64,000 bases of DNA from Photobacterium atrarenae (GCF_024380015.1 NZ_CP101508.1:3224902-3288901); one strand, 5' to 3'; shown: positions 42,255 through 61,120, numbered from the stretch's first letter. Notes: generated by a model not told the origin, from the letters alone. Program-made: numbers and translations.

Positions 42255-42374
42255 AAGCCTGGCGATGTCCTACTCTCACATGGGGAGGCCCCACACTACC
42301 ATCGGCGCTGTTACGTTTCACTGCTGAGTTCGGCATGGGATCAGGTGGGTCCATAACGCTATGGTCGCCAAGCA
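42255..42374 (-). rRNA. rrf: 5S ribosomal RNA, operon A
   Basis: 120 nt. TGCTTGGCGACC at the 5' end pairs with GTCGCCAGGCTT-type 3' end; the core GGACCCACCTGATCCCATGC is standard. Identical to the copy at 48009 in bases compared. Confidence 0.96.
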
Positions 42375-42500
42375 AATTCTGTTTATCTTACGCCTTTGGC
42401 GGAAGATACAATCTCGGAAAATCTGACCAGTATTCTCAAACACTCCATTCAAGTGCTTGCGGAGTCCGTACTTCGTAAACAAAACCCCTTGGGTGTTGTA

Positions 42501-45384
<2,884 letters not shown>

Positions 45385-45744
45385 ATACAACCCCAAGGGG
45401 TCTGTATCGCAAACGACCAAGGTTTCCATCAATGACTTGACGGATTAGTTTGTTTTGCCGGACTCTTTGTCTGTCTTCACTTTGGAAAAGTGAAAGCAAA
45501 CATACACAAGACACTTGAATGTGTGTTGCTTGAGAACTCGTTCCATCTTTCGATGAAACTTTAGTATTGAATGTCAAACATTCAATTTACTAGTCAGCTT
45601 TCCAGATTGTTAAAGAGCATGTGTTTATCTTTCGATATCCACTTTCTAATGACTTTCAGCCGGACGCGCAGGCGACAAAAAATCGGACTCAACAAAGTTA
45701 ACCTTCATTGAATCTGCGATTCCGTGCAGAAAATAATTAGAAAG
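45385..45744 (-). other. 23S-side spacer of operon A
   Basis: 360 bp containing the 23S processing stem (CCTTGGGGTTGTATGG pairs with the sequence after the 23S 3' end) and a boxA-type antiterminator TGCTCTTTAACA near 45608-45619. Most of the spacer is shared with operon B; the tRNA-proximal part diverges. Confidence 0.8.
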
Positions 45745-45820
45745 TGGTGGGCGATACCGGGCTCGAACCAGTGACCCCCTCCTTGTAAGGGAGGTGCTCT
45801 CCCAACTGAGCTAATCGCCC
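45745..45820 (-). tRNA. tRNA-Val (TAC)
   Basis: 76 nt with CCA; acceptor GGGCGAT/ATCGCCC; anticodon TAC in the loop CTTACAA. Confidence 0.97.
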
Positions 45821-45848
45821 TCCGAGTTTTACATCTTCGAGGAGAAGA

Positions 45849-45924
45849 TGGTGGGTCGTGCAGGATTCGAACCTGCGACCAATTGATTAAAAGTCAACTG
45901 CTCTACCAACTGAGCTAACGACCC
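45849..45924 (-). tRNA. tRNA-Lys (TTT)
   Basis: 76 nt with CCA; acceptor GGGTCGT/ACGACCC; anticodon TTT in the loop CTTTTAA. Confidence 0.97.
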
Positions 45925-45925
45925 G

Positions 45926-46001
45926 TGGCGTCCCATAGGGGAGTCGAACCCCTGTTACCGCCGTGAAAGGGCGGTGTCCTAGGCCTCTAGACGAATGGGA
46001 C
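45926..46001 (-). tRNA. tRNA-Glu (TTC)
   Basis: 76 nt with CCA; acceptor GTCCCAT/ATGGGAC; anticodon TTC in the loop CTTTCAC. It abuts tRNA-Lys with one base between. Confidence 0.97.
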
Positions 46002-46097
46002 TTTGGTTTCTAAGTTTGGGCACTTAGAAAAACATGTTCTTTCTATTTCGACCAGGCAATCTGTGTGGACACTGCATTAAACAATACGTCATATCGT

Positions 46098-47648
<1,551 letters not shown>

Positions 47649-47856
47649 AAAGTTTTGTTGTTTCCGAAGAAACGGCTCAGTGATTACTGATAAATTGACT
47701 GTGCCGATACCTAAGTATCGATTTGGTCACTCAGTTCACTGATAAATCTTTTGACTATCATTCCACGAGTGCCCACACAGATTGCATGGTCAAATTGTTA
47801 AAGAACGTTGACTTTCAGTGCCTTGGCGATTTCCGCTTCAGCAAGTCAGGAGGCGT

Positions 47857-47884
47857 ATAATACGCTTTTCTGATATCCAGTCAA
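47857..47884 (-). promoter_or_regulatory. rrn operon A promoter
   Basis: Minus strand TTGACT (47884-47879), 16-bp spacer, TATTAT (47862-47857) then ACGCCTCC. An A/T-rich UP-element-like tract (GAAAAAAGATGAAAATTTTG) lies just upstream. The boxA-like GTTCTTTAACAATTTG follows in the leader. It starts after the terminator of operon B, so operon A has its own promoter. Confidence 0.85.
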
Positions 47885-47972
47885 GACAAAATTTTCATCT
47901 TTTTTCGCGGTTGGCGAAACAGTAAAAACCTTCTGTTGACGTCGCTCACATTGCAACCAGTCGGAGCGAAAG

Positions 47973-47998
47973 AAAAGCCCGCTGTATCCAGCGGGCTC
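47973..47998 (-). terminator. rrn operon B terminator
   Basis: Minus strand AGCCCGCTG GATA CAGCGGGCT then TTTCTTT, 11 nt after 5S of operon B. Confidence 0.9.
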
Positions 47999-48008
47999 TC
48001 TCAATTGG

Positions 48009-48128
48009 AAGCCTGGCGATGTCCTACTCTCACATGGGGAGGCCCCACACTACCATCGGCGCTGTTACGTTTCACTGCTGAGTTCGGCATGGGATCAGGT
48101 GGGTCCATAACGCTATGGTCGCCAAGCA
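48009..48128 (-). rRNA. rrf: 5S ribosomal RNA, operon B
   Basis: 120 nt, same sequence as the operon A copy. No distal tRNA follows in this operon. Confidence 0.96.
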
Positions 48129-48254
48129 AATTCTGTTTATCTTGCGCCTTCGGCGGAAGATACAATCTCGGAAAATCTGACCAGTATTCTCAAACACTCC
48201 ATTCAAGTGCTTGCGGAGTCCGTACTTCGTAAACAAAACCCCTTGGGTGTTGTA

Positions 48255-51151
<2,897 letters not shown>

Positions 51152-51453
51152 ATACAACCCCAAGGGGTCTGTATCGCAAACGACCAAGGTTTCCATCAAT
51201 GACTTGACGGATTAGTTTGTTTTGCCGGACTCTTTGTCTGTCTTCACTTTGAAAAGTGAAAGCAAACATACACAAGACACTTGAATGTGTGTTGCTTGAG
51301 AACTCGTTCCATCTTTCGATGAAACTTTAGTATTGAATGTCAAACATTCAATTTACTAGTCAGCTTTCCAGATTGTTAAAGAGCATGTGTTTCGTTATCT
51401 CCGCAGAGATACAAACCACTGTTTAAAGATTCTCAGGGAAAACCCTTAAAGAG
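51152..51453 (-). other. 23S-side spacer of operon B
   Basis: 302 bp: 23S processing stem and the boxA-type TGCTCTTTAACA, as in operon A. The last 60 bp before tRNA-Ala are specific to this operon. Confidence 0.8.
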
Positions 51454-51529
51454 TGGTGGAGCTAAGCAGGATCGAACTGCTGACCTCCTGCGTGCAAAGC
51501 AGGCGCTCTCCCAGCTGAGCTATAGCCCC
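51454..51529 (-). tRNA. tRNA-Ala (TGC)
   Basis: 76 nt with CCA; anticodon TGC in the loop TTTGCAC. Acceptor GGGGCTA pairs with TAGCTCC with one G-T pair. Confidence 0.97.
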
Positions 51530-51569
51530 AACGTTTCCGATGCCTCACCAGCTTCCCTTGGGCAGGAAG

Positions 51570-51646
<77 letters not shown>

Positions 51647-51720
51647 AGCATCGTTTCGCTCTTTTACATTTTAACCAGGCAATCTGTGTGGACACTGCAT
51701 CAAACAATGCGTCATATCGT

Positions 51721-53271
<1,551 letters not shown>

Positions 53272-53465
53272 AAAGTTTTGTTGTTTCCGAAGAAACGGCT
53301 CAGTGATTACTGATAAATTGACTGTGCCGATACCTAAGTATCGATTTGGTCACTCAGTTCACTGATAAATCTTTTGACTATCATTCCACGAGTGCCCACA
53401 CAGATTGCATGGTCAAATTGTTAAAGAACAATTCCTCATTCGCTTTCGCTCTGAGGAGGTGCGCC

Positions 53466-53493
53466 ATTCTAAGGATTCAAAGGGAAGTGTCAA
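53466..53493 (-). promoter_or_regulatory. rrn operon B promoter P2
   Basis: Minus strand TTGACA (53493-53488), 16-bp spacer, TAGAAT (53471-53466) and a GGCGC discriminator. Confidence 0.8.
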
Positions 53494-53588
53494 ACACTTT
53501 TTGAAACTTTATTTTTGAAGGCTTTCACCACTCCGACTCGCTGCTTGCTTTCTTATTTAAGAAGCCGCCTCCGTGTCGGTGAGGCGGC

Positions 53589-53616
53589 ATTATAGAGACT
53601 TCCCAACACCTGACAA
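53589..53616 (-). promoter_or_regulatory. rrn operon B promoter P1
   Basis: Minus strand TTGTCA (53616-53611), 16-bp spacer, TATAAT (53594-53589) and GCCGCC, with an UP-element-like AATTTTTTTTAGAAAAACAC directly upstream. GC-rich discriminator and short spacer are the hallmarks of rrn P1. Confidence 0.9.
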
Positions 53617-53817
53617 GTGTTTTTCTAAAAAAAATTACCACCCGGTCACTATTTCAACTAATTTGATCTAAACGCCTCTAATTTCAACATTAGAGGATCA
53701 TCACACTCACTAACTAGTAATTACAACCTGATGAAAGTAATATCAATGTGACTCTGTTGTTAAAATAACCAATCACAGCCTTCCTTCAATAATGATTATG
53801 ACGATGTAGTTTTTAAT

Positions 53818-54261
53818 ATGAAATTTTCCAAACAAACCATGATGGCCCTCGGGGCTATTGCCATTATCGGGGCACTCATCATTAGCATGCTTTCTTTCCC
53901 GCCTGCCTTTGCCTTTATTCTGGGCGTGATCGCTGCTACCGCTGCCCTACACTATCTACCGGAAATGCCGACTATCTCGACGAACGGCGAAGCACCGCAG
54001 GGGAGTAAAACGATCTATGTCGGTAACTTGCCTTATCGCGCCAATGAAAGTGAGGTGAAAAAGCTCTTTGCCGAATATGGCGAGGTCTTTGCCGTTCGCC
54101 TGATGAAAGATAAGCGAACCGGCAAACGGCGCGGATTTGGTTTTGTGGTCATGAACAGTAGTGATGCTGACACTGCGATCAGTCAGCTGAACAATAAAGA
54201 GTTCGGACAACGAACGCTGAAAGTCCGCGAAGCCAACGAACCTAAAAGCTCGGATAGTTAA
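53818..54261 (+). CDS. Membrane-anchored RRM-type RNA-binding protein
   Basis: A 147-aa protein. Two short hydrophobic segments (about 8-25 and 28-45: [18 protein letters not shown] and [17 protein letters not shown]) form a membrane hairpin or paired anchors. A single RRM follows (about 64-138), with RNP2 TIYVGNL and RNP1 [10 protein letters not shown] both intact, so RNA binding is likely. Similar proteins occur in Vibrionaceae and other marine gammaproteobacteria but their targets are unknown to me. Its 3' end overlaps the 3' end of murI by 20 bp. Confidence 0.85.
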   Translation: MKFSKQTMMALGAIAIIGALIISMLSFPPAFAFILGVIAATAALHYLPEMPTISTNGEAPQGSKTIYVGNLPYRANESEVKKLFAEYGEVFAVRLMKDKRTGKRRGFGFVVMNSSDADTAISQLNNKEFGQRTLKVREANEPKSSDS

Positions 54262-55036
54262 GCGATTGAACCGCTCCCAGCTTCAGGGCTTCTAAACTAT
54301 GATTCAGTGCCGCAGTATGAGGGTCTGCGGCACTGCTATAAGTAAAGTTGCATCGCAAGCCAGACTGCTCCCCAAATTCGACTTCCCCCAGCAAAGACTT
54401 CACCCGGTTCGCAATCGCCAATCCGGAGTCCACAATCTGTACCGGCGCACCAAACGCCTGCGCGATTTCAGCTTTGATTAATGGAAAATGCGTACACCCC
54501 AATACGATGCTATCTACCTTGCCCCGCCATGGCGCTAAGATCCCCGCTAACTCATCCAGGGAGACCGTTTGTCCTCTGAGTTTCTCTTCTGCCATTTCGA
54601 CCAGTCGGGTCGAGCCAATCCGGTAAACCTCACAATCGCTGGCAAACTGAGATATCAGCTGATTGGTATAATCACGCTCGACCGTCGCCGGGGTCGCCAA
54701 CAACCCCACCGCTTTTTGTTTACTGATCAATGCTGCTGGTTTAATCGCCGGCACTACCCCAACCACAGGGATAGACAGTTCAGCTCGCAGCGTCGGCAAC
54801 ACCACGGTACTAGCCGTGTTACAGGCAATGACGACCAGATCAATATAGTGGCGTTCAACCAACAGGGAAACAATGTGCCGGGTCCGTTCGATCAATACCG
54901 CTTCCGGTAATTCACCATAGGGAAAACCGGCATCATCGAAGGCATAGATATATTGAAGAGATGGAAGCTGGGTATAGATTTCCTGATAGACCGACAGCCC
55001 CCCGACCCCAGAGTCAAAAATAAGTACCCGTTTCAC
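54242..55036 (-). CDS. murI: Glutamate racemase
   Basis: A 264-aa enzyme making D-glutamate for peptidoglycan. Both catalytic cysteines are in conserved motifs: [13 protein letters not shown] (about 74) and [11 protein letters not shown] (about 185). [12 protein letters not shown] at the start binds the substrate. Adjacent to btuB and a pyrophosphatase, an order near-conserved with E. coli btuB-murI. Overlaps the RRM gene tail to tail. Confidence 0.96.
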   Translation of the reverse strand: MKRVLIFDSGVGGLSVYQEIYTQLPSLQYIYAFDDAGFPYGELPEAVLIERTRHIVSLLVERHYIDLVVIACNTASTVVLPTLRAELSIPVVGVVPAIKPAALISKQKAVGLLATPATVERDYTNQLISQFASDCEVYRIGSTRLVEMAEEKLRGQTVSLDELAGILAPWRGKVDSIVLGCTHFPLIKAEIAQAFGAPVQIVDSGLAIANRVKSLLGEVEFGEQSGLRCNFTYSSAADPHTAALNHSLEALKLGAVQSLNYPSF

Positions 55037-55114
55037 TGCTCACCACAAACCAGACATCATTTCAGGGTGCACATCATACTGCGTTCACGGCCAGATCAGA
55101 AATTTCATCCATCA

Positions 55115-55780
55115 TCAGGACGAAAGTAGCTGGTACCTTTGATAGTGAAACCGGGATTGCCGTTCACGTGCCAACAAACGAAGCTTTAATTCCCCCCGGA
55201 AGCACGGCGCCTGCGTCACCAGGGTATGAAATTCTCCATTTTCACCACAAGGGTCGATTTGCACCGGTAACTGCGACAGAAATGCTGCGTTATACCACTG
55301 ACCACAATACTTACCATCGAGCTGATGCGTATCAACCGTGGTGATCAAGGTCTGAATCCCGCTGGCCAATATTTCCTGTGCCAGCACTCGGCTGTCTTGC
55401 CCAAGCAAAGGAAACAGGCATTGCCAGCCAGCCGGCTCAATATAACTCCGCCGGTACTCAGCAATGCCATTGCAAAACATATCCCCGAACGCCACGGCGT
55501 CAATATCCAGACCGCTACTGCGTAGCCCTTCCACAACCCGCGACTGATAGACCGCATTAGGTGGAAAAGCTTCCGGCAGGGGGATCAGCACCAGCGGCAA
55601 TCCGGTCAATGCAGCTTGCTGTTTGAGCACGTCAACCGGTGTGGCCTGAAACGGCACTTCATCTTCCAGGTAGGTGGTATATAACCCGACGACTTCAACC
55701 GCAGGATCGCGGAGCAATTTCATCAGAGTCAGCGTTGCGTCTTTCCCGGAAGACCAGCTGACGATCACTTTGGTTTTCAT
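55115..55780 (-). CDS. ATP-pyrophosphatase / adenine nucleotide alpha hydrolase (Dph6-related)
   Basis: A 221-aa protein starting MKTKVIVSWSSGKDATLTL, where SWSSGKDA is the PP-loop that binds ATP, followed by VVGLYTTY and the Dph6 family block GDMFCNGIAEYRRSYIEPAG. Eukaryotic relatives amidate diphthine; bacteria lack diphthamide, so the real substrate is unknown. The open frame extends to 55861 into the group II intron, but that start is in ribozyme sequence; ATG 55780 is the family start. The intron ends only 18 nt upstream and no clear SD is visible. Confidence 0.88.
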   Translation of the reverse strand: MKTKVIVSWSSGKDATLTLMKLLRDPAVEVVGLYTTYLEDEVPFQATPVDVLKQQAALTGLPLVLIPLPEAFPPNAVYQSRVVEGLRSSGLDIDAVAFGDMFCNGIAEYRRSYIEPAGWQCLFPLLGQDSRVLAQEILASGIQTLITTVDTHQLDGKYCGQWYNAAFLSQLPVQIDPCGENGEFHTLVTQAPCFRGELKLRLLARERQSRFHYQRYQLLSS

Positions 55781-55797
55781 AAGCAATGTTGGATTTA

Positions 55798-57686
55798 ATC
55801 GAGTAGGAGGAGGCCTCACGGCCTCCGTCCTCTCACACCACCGTACAAGCGTGGGTCGCATACGGCGGTTCCGAATATATTTTCAGTGACTCGTACCCAT
55901 CTCGCAACGAGTACAGACCCATCTCCTTGAACCATTTCATTGGCATGGCCTGATTGAGCTGGGGCGATAAAGCCAAGTGCCACCACCCTTTATCTGACAT
56001 CGCCAGCTTCCACGCATTGCGTTCGCTTACACCCTCTTGGCGTAACCATGTCGCTATGCTGTATCTGCGCTTGCGCTGCTTGAGGCGATAGCACCGTAAG
56101 CGCCGCCTTATCCATTCATCCAAGCGCTGCATCGCGCTTTTCCGTATGGCAAGCTTGAAATAGTGTTGCCAACCTCTTAGGTATTGAGTGAGTTCGACTA
56201 GGACTGTCTTCAACTCTCGCCCTCGATTCCGCTTCGTTATTTGACGCACTCGCTTCTTCATCTGAGTTTGTGCTGTCTTCGAGATATGGATGCTTCCATC
56301 TCGTTGAAAGCGATGGCCTAGGTAAGTCCGCTCTGTCACTCTCGTTGCCGCACTTTTCTCACGGTTAACCCTGAGTTTCAGTTTCTGCTCCAAGAACTCC
56401 GTGATTGAGGCTTTTACTCGATTGGCGGCTTCCTCACTGTGCACGTAGATTTGGCAGTCGTCTGCATATCGGCAGAACTTATGCCCTCTTCGCTCAAGCT
56501 CTTTATCCAACTCATCTAATACGATATTTGATAGCAGCGGAGATAATGGTCCACCCTGTGGCGTCCCTCGTTGCCTCTGCTCAACTAACCCGTTTCGCAT
56601 TATGCCTGCCTGTAGGTATGACCTGACCAGTTTCAGGACCCGTTTATCTGTGATGTCCTCCGATAGCCTGTGCATCAGTCTATCGTGGTTCACAGTATCG
56701 AAGTATTTCGCCAGGTCTATGTCGACTACATAACCCCGCCCCTCCCTGATGTAGTGGCTTGCTGCCACCAATGCATGGTGGGCACTGCGGTTAGGCCTGA
56801 ACCCATAACTGTTGCTTGAAAACTGAGGTTCGTAGATATCTGTCAGTACTGAGGTAATGGCCTGTTGGACTACCCTATCAAGTACAGTTGGGATACCTAG
56901 CTGCCTCACTCCCCCGCTAGGTTTGGGAATTTCTACACCCAGAACGGGTTGCGGTTGGTAGCTCCCGTCCAGAAGGCTCTGGCGGAGCGCTTGCCCATTA
57001 GAAGACTGCCGAAGCATCGAGATAGTCGCTGTTATGTCGAGTTTATCAACCCCAGCACATCCCTTGTTCTTCTTCACTCTTCTCAGGGCTTGGTTCAGAT
57101 TTGTTGAGGAGCAGATCCGCTCCATCAACTGAGTTGAGGTCACCAAGACTCGTCCTCCTGTCTACGCCGATCATGCTTGTCATTCTTCGTGGCCATGAGC
57201 GTCACTTGCGGTGTTGCCCAGTAGTACGTAGAGATGTTGTTCATCTTGCTATGACCCCACATGATTGAGTGTCTAGTGACTGCTTCTTGATATATTCAGT
57301 TCCGGCCTTCCCTTGGGTTGTACTTCCCCAAGGTACTATGCCTTCTGCTGACTTCTTATTACCCGTCACACAACATCACTGTTGTATTAGTCTCATCCGA
57401 GACAGGTCGTAAGATCTCCTGAGGTAAGACGTTGTTCTTTCCCTTGGCTGTGCCTGATTTACCCGTACACACTTCCCGTCGAGGCATTGGGCTGTTCTAT
57501 ATATTGCTAGGTTACCCAAGTTGTACTGGCCTACTATCAGGTTTCTGTTCGTCACACCCAAGTTTTGCCGTTTGCTTCCTTCAGATCCCACCTCACGGTG
57601 GGCACCCTTGCATAGGCTAACGGTTCTCGCTCGACTGAGCCCGTAGAGGACTTTCACCTCCTAGAACAACGCCATGCTCGGCGCAC
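55798..57686 (-). mobile_element. Group IIC intron, copy 2, inserted after the btuB terminator
   Basis: 1889 bp, the same length as copy 1, with only two single-base differences noticed (a silent one in the reverse transcriptase near 56629 and one near 57420). The 5' GTGCG follows CTTATT after the T tract of the btuB terminator. The 3' end abuts the leader of the ATP-pyrophosphatase gene. Near identity means one copy gave rise to the other recently or both came from the same source. Confidence 0.9.
55833..57146 (-). CDS. ltrA: Group II intron reverse transcriptase/maturase, copy 2
   Basis: 437 aa, with the same protein sequence as the copy at 40120. RT core with YADD, maturase domain, no endonuclease. 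All motifs are intact, so both introns are potentially active for splicing and mobility. The only nucleotide change noticed in the gene is a synonymous Lys codon change. Confidence 0.95.
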   Translation of the reverse strand: MVTSTQLMERICSSTNLNQALRRVKKNKGCAGVDKLDITATISMLRQSSNGQALRQSLLDGSYQPQPVLGVEIPKPSGGVRQLGIPTVLDRVVQQAITSVLTDIYEPQFSSNSYGFRPNRSAHHALVAASHYIREGRGYVVDIDLAKYFDTVNHDRLMHRLSEDITDKRVLKLVRSYLQAGIMRNGLVEQRQRGTPQGGPLSPLLSNIVLDELDKELERRGHKFCRYADDCQIYVHSEEAANRVKASITEFLEQKLKLRVNREKSAATRVTERTYLGHRFQRDGSIHISKTAQTQMKKRVRQITKRNRGRELKTVLVELTQYLRGWQHYFKLAIRKSAMQRLDEWIRRRLRCYRLKQRKRRYSIATWLRQEGVSERNAWKLAMSDKGWWHLALSPQLNQAMPMKWFKEMGLYSLRDGYESLKIYSEPPYATHACTVV

Positions 57687-57692
57687 AATAAG

Positions 57693-57715
57693 AAAAACCG
57701 CCCGAAGGCGGTTTT
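57693..57715 (-). terminator. btuB terminator; intron target
   Basis: Minus strand AAAACCGCC TTC GGGCGGTTTTT, 9 nt after the btuB stop; the intron begins 6 nt past the T tract. Confidence 0.93.
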
Positions 57716-57723
57716 GATAAATA

Positions 57724-59574
57724 TTAGAAACTATATGAAACGTTTGCAAAGTAGCTACGTTCAGCAGCGTTATAGCCGTAGGCAGTGACAGACTCTTCGT
57801 CCAGCACATTGGCAATACGCCCTTGTAAGGTTAACGCCTCTGTCACATAGTAACTGGCTGCAATATCCAACAGGTGATAACGCTTCAGCTCGACTTCTGA
57901 GTTGGTAAAAGTCACTGGGTCAAAATACTGATCCCGGCTGTCCCCTTGATACAGATAGCTCACCTCCAGTAGATATGCATCAGCCAGATAGCTGGCATTC
58001 CACTTCAGGGCTTCATCAGGCACACGTCTTAGCCGCTTTTTGTCACTTTCATTTTCATGATCCATCAAATCCAGAGCAACGTCATGATGAATAGGACCTG
58101 TTTCAAAGCTTGCTACCAGCTCAACTCCCTGAACTCGGACATCCTGGTTTTCCAGTTGTTCACCCTGGCCCTGATTGCGGATTTGGTTGCTCACAGTGTT
58201 GTCATAAGCTGCGATACGCCAGTCAAGCAGCGAGTGGGTACCTTCCAGTGCCACTTCATAGTTTTCAGACTCTTCCGGCTCCAGGTCCGGATTACCAAAG
58301 CTCGGCCAGTACAAATCATTAAATGTTGGGGCTTTAAAGCCTGTTCCCGCATTCGCCGTGACTCGCATCTGCTCGACAAAACGCCACCCGGCACCCAGCT
58401 GCCATGACTTATAGGAGCCATAATGCTCATTATCGTCATAGCGTAAGCTGGCTTCAAACTGAATGTCATCGGCATCCCGCCAGAACGTAATATAGCCGGC
58501 ATCATTACGGCGGCTCTCATTATCATAAGATTCGAATTGACCGGCGAAGCTGTTCCACAGCTCAGAGTCACTGGCCTTCTCTTCAACCAAATCAACGCCA
58601 AATCCGGCATGATAATGCTCTGTCAGCTGATAACTGTTGCTCCAGTTAACTTGTGTCCGGTCAGTAACAATCGTACTGCCCGGCGTGTTCCCCTTATTTT
58701 CGCCTTCATCGCGATTCACGCCTAACAGTAGCGAGGAGGTCAAACGATCAGAGGCATAGCTTACCTGACCGGAAGCATTGTAAAACACATAATCAGCCTC
58801 ATTATTCCCCGGGCTGCCGGTATAATCGTACTCAGTTTGGCCGTCATGATAAAAAGCGTTCACGACTGCGCGCCATTTATCATTCAGGATAATCCCAAAC
58901 TCTCCGAGAATATCTTTGCTCTTAAAGCCATCATCATCTTTTTGGTCTTCCAGCCAAGCACCGGAAGAATAATCAGCAACATTAAAACCATCTGCCTGCT
59001 CAAAATTTCCGGCGACTTTAGCCCAGGTCAGCTCGGTTAAGCGGCCAGCAACACTACCTTTGGCCTGATAATAACCGTCACTACCAATCCCGGCTGCGAC
59101 TTGGCCCTGCACATCATCAGGCTGCGTTGTAGTAATGATGTTGATTACCCCAGCCGTTGCATCAGCACCATATACCGCTGCACGCGTGCCCCGGATATAT
59201 TCGATACTTTCGATGCCAGTCAGCGGTAACTGACCCAAGTTCACACCGCCAGCCGTTGCACTACCCAGGCGTACGCCATTCATCATGATCAAAACATTTT
59301 GACTCCCGCGCACTGAAACGGTCGTCAATTGGCCGAATCCACCATTTGCGGCAATCGTCACGCCCGGCAGGCGGCGTAAAACTTCAGCCAGGGATTTGGC
59401 CTGAATAGCTTCAATATCTTCTTTGGTGATCACAGAGACAGGCGCAATCACATTTTTGACGGATTGCTCAAATCGGTTGGCCGTTACCACCATGACATCC
59501 TCGTGCTGGGCGGCAACAAAAAAAGACGACAGGCACACAGGTGCCAACGCCACTGCTAAAAGCGTTTTCTTCAT
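57724..59574 (-). CDS. btuB: TonB-dependent vitamin B12 outer-membrane receptor
   Basis: A 616-aa outer-membrane protein (E. coli 614). A signal peptide (MKKTLLAVALAPVCLSSFFVAA) precedes a TonB box (EDVMVVTANR), plug domain (SVRGSQNVLIMMNGVRLG, YGADATAGVINIITT) and a 22-strand barrel ending YFANVSYSF with the terminal Phe that BAM needs. It imports cobalamin with TonB energy. The upstream cobalamin riboswitch confirms the substrate. A group IIC intron now occupies its terminator. Confidence 0.96.
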   Translation of the reverse strand: MKKTLLAVALAPVCLSSFFVAAQHEDVMVVTANRFEQSVKNVIAPVSVITKEDIEAIQAKSLAEVLRRLPGVTIAANGGFGQLTTVSVRGSQNVLIMMNGVRLGSATAGGVNLGQLPLTGIESIEYIRGTRAAVYGADATAGVINIITTTQPDDVQGQVAAGIGSDGYYQAKGSVAGRLTELTWAKVAGNFEQADGFNVADYSSGAWLEDQKDDDGFKSKDILGEFGIILNDKWRAVVNAFYHDGQTEYDYTGSPGNNEADYVFYNASGQVSYASDRLTSSLLLGVNRDEGENKGNTPGSTIVTDRTQVNWSNSYQLTEHYHAGFGVDLVEEKASDSELWNSFAGQFESYDNESRRNDAGYITFWRDADDIQFEASLRYDDNEHYGSYKSWQLGAGWRFVEQMRVTANAGTGFKAPTFNDLYWPSFGNPDLEPEESENYEVALEGTHSLLDWRIAAYDNTVSNQIRNQGQGEQLENQDVRVQGVELVASFETGPIHHDVALDLMDHENESDKKRLRRVPDEALKWNASYLADAYLLEVSYLYQGDSRDQYFDPVTFTNSEVELKRYHLLDIAASYYVTEALTLQGRIANVLDEESVTAYGYNAAERSYFANVSYSF

Positions 59575-59623
59575 TATTTAGATACCTTAAGTCGCGTTAG
59601 TTACAAAGCAATCTCTTGCTCAG

Positions 59624-59832
59624 TACGCGGGTCGGTCTTCGGACTTAAGAGCTTGGTTGAACAACCACCTAGGCAACAACTTCCCACTTCCTGTCGACGG
59701 CCTTGCACCATCATTTGAAGCAGTGTTTGGAACTAACGTCCATGTGCTTTCGTTCTCTCTCACCGCTGCGCGTCAGTCACGGAATTTCACCGTGTTCCCT
59801 ACCTGAATTCAGGCAAACCCGTGCAGAGCGAA
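59624..59832 (-). promoter_or_regulatory. Cobalamin riboswitch of btuB
   Basis: Read on the minus strand, the leader has CACGGGTTTGCCTG, GGTAGGGAACACGGTG followed by AAATTCCGTGACTG, GCGCGCAGCGGTGAGAG-type core and the conserved 3' box AGTCCGAAGACCGACCCGCG. This is the AdoCbl aptamer layout. It ends about 50 nt before the btuB ATG, so it probably hides the ribosome-binding site when cobalamin is plentiful. Edges are approximate. Confidence 0.92.
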
Positions 59833-59985
59833 TGCTAGTTATCCTCATGATGAATGTCTAGTTTTGTTTGTTATGGGATATGACAATACGCTTTGAGCAA
59901 CACTTTTCTCCGCCTCAGCACTGGACATCAGTCAACAATGCAATAAAATCTGCGCTCTTATTTTGAGCAGTTTGAGGCACCCAAC

Positions 59986-61092
59986 ATGGCATCCACCGAC
60001 ATCAATCCAGCTGAGTATCAGGCACAGCTCGATGAAAAGGCAGCGCGTATTCAAAATATCTTTGCGGATTTTGAAACCCCTGAGCTTGAGGTGTTCGCCT
60101 CTCCTGCCGAGCATTACCGGATGCGTGCCGAGTTTCGGGTATGGCATGAGGGCGATGATCTCTACTACATCATGTTCAACCAGGAAACCCGTCAGAAATA
60201 CCGGGTTGATCAGTTCCCGGCTGCCAGCCGCCTGATCAACGACCTGATGCCGCTGCTGGTTGATGCGCTCAAGCCGGTCAAGGCTCTGCGTCATAAGCTG
60301 TTCCAGGTCGATTTCCTGTCAACCCTGAGCGGCGAGATCCTGGTATCGTTGCTCTACCACCGTCAACTGGACGAAGAATGGGTCAACGAAGCCAAGGCAC
60401 TCAAGCAGCGCCTCAATGATGAAGGCTTCAAGCTGAACTTCATTGGCCGGGCACGCAAGCAGAAGATTGTGCTGGATCAGGAGTACGTGATTGAAAAACT
60501 CAGCGTCCACAATCGCACCCTGACCTACCAGCAGGTTGAAAACAGCTTTACCCAGCCGAACGGTGAAGTGGCGCAAAAAATGCTGGAGTGGGCGGTCGAC
60601 TGTACCGAAGATAGTGAAGGGGATCTGCTGGAGCTCTACTGTGGTAACGGTAACTTCTCGCTGGCACTGGCGAAAAACTTTGATCGCGTCCTGGCCACCG
60701 AACTGGCAAAACCTTCGGTTGAGTCGGCCCAGTACAACATTGCCGTCAACAACATCAACAATGTACAGATCATTCGCATGTCGGCCGAAGAGTTTACCGA
60801 AGCGATGGAAGGCAAGCGCGAATTCCGCCGCCTGCAAAACGCCGGCGTGGATCTGAAGAGCTACAACTGCAACACCATTTTTGTCGATCCGCCACGTTCA
60901 GGCATGGACGATGACACCTGCCGGATGGTGCAGGCCTACGATCGCATCATGTACATCTCATGTAACCCGGAAACGCTGAAAGAGAACCTAGCCATTCTGG
61001 GCGAAACGCACCGCATCACCCGCTTTGCGCTGTTTGATCAGTTCCCGTATACCCACCACATGGAAGCCGGGGTTCTGCTGGAGCGGAAATAA
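59986..61092 (+). CDS. trmA: tRNA (uracil-5-)-methyltransferase
   Basis: A 368-aa enzyme (E. coli 366) that makes ribothymidine-54 in tRNA using SAM. It has the SAM loop [14 protein letters not shown] (about 217-230), the catalytic Cys in [14 protein letters not shown] (about 325) and [10 protein letters not shown]. No iron-sulfur cluster cysteines, which separates it from RlmD. It diverges from the btuB riboswitch region, as in E. coli. Confidence 0.97.
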   Translation: MASTDINPAEYQAQLDEKAARIQNIFADFETPELEVFASPAEHYRMRAEFRVWHEGDDLYYIMFNQETRQKYRVDQFPAASRLINDLMPLLVDALKPVKALRHKLFQVDFLSTLSGEILVSLLYHRQLDEEWVNEAKALKQRLNDEGFKLNFIGRARKQKIVLDQEYVIEKLSVHNRTLTYQQVENSFTQPNGEVAQKMLEWAVDCTEDSEGDLLELYCGNGNFSLALAKNFDRVLATELAKPSVESAQYNIAVNNINNVQIIRMSAEEFTEAMEGKREFRRLQNAGVDLKSYNCNTIFVDPPRSGMDDDTCRMVQAYDRIMYISCNPETLKENLAILGETHRITRFALFDQFPYTHHMEAGVLLERK

Positions 61093-61120
61093 TCGGTTTT
61101 CTAGTCGAGCACAAGCCATT

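Larger units (their letters stand above)
53272..53817. other. rRNA operon B leader, promoters and upstream region
   Basis: 546 bp. The leader nearest 16S is shared with operon A and contains a boxA-like GTTCTTTAACAATTTG and the 16S processing stem. P2 and P1 lie farther up (listed separately). The remaining 180 bp to 53817 are AT-rich, likely UP and Fis sites for P1 plus the promoter of the divergent RRM gene. Confidence 0.8.

Noticed and set aside
55781..55861. N-terminal extension of the ATP-pyrophosphatase into the group II intron
   Set aside because: Encoded by ribozyme domains V and VI; the family start MKTKVIVSWSSGKD is at 55780.
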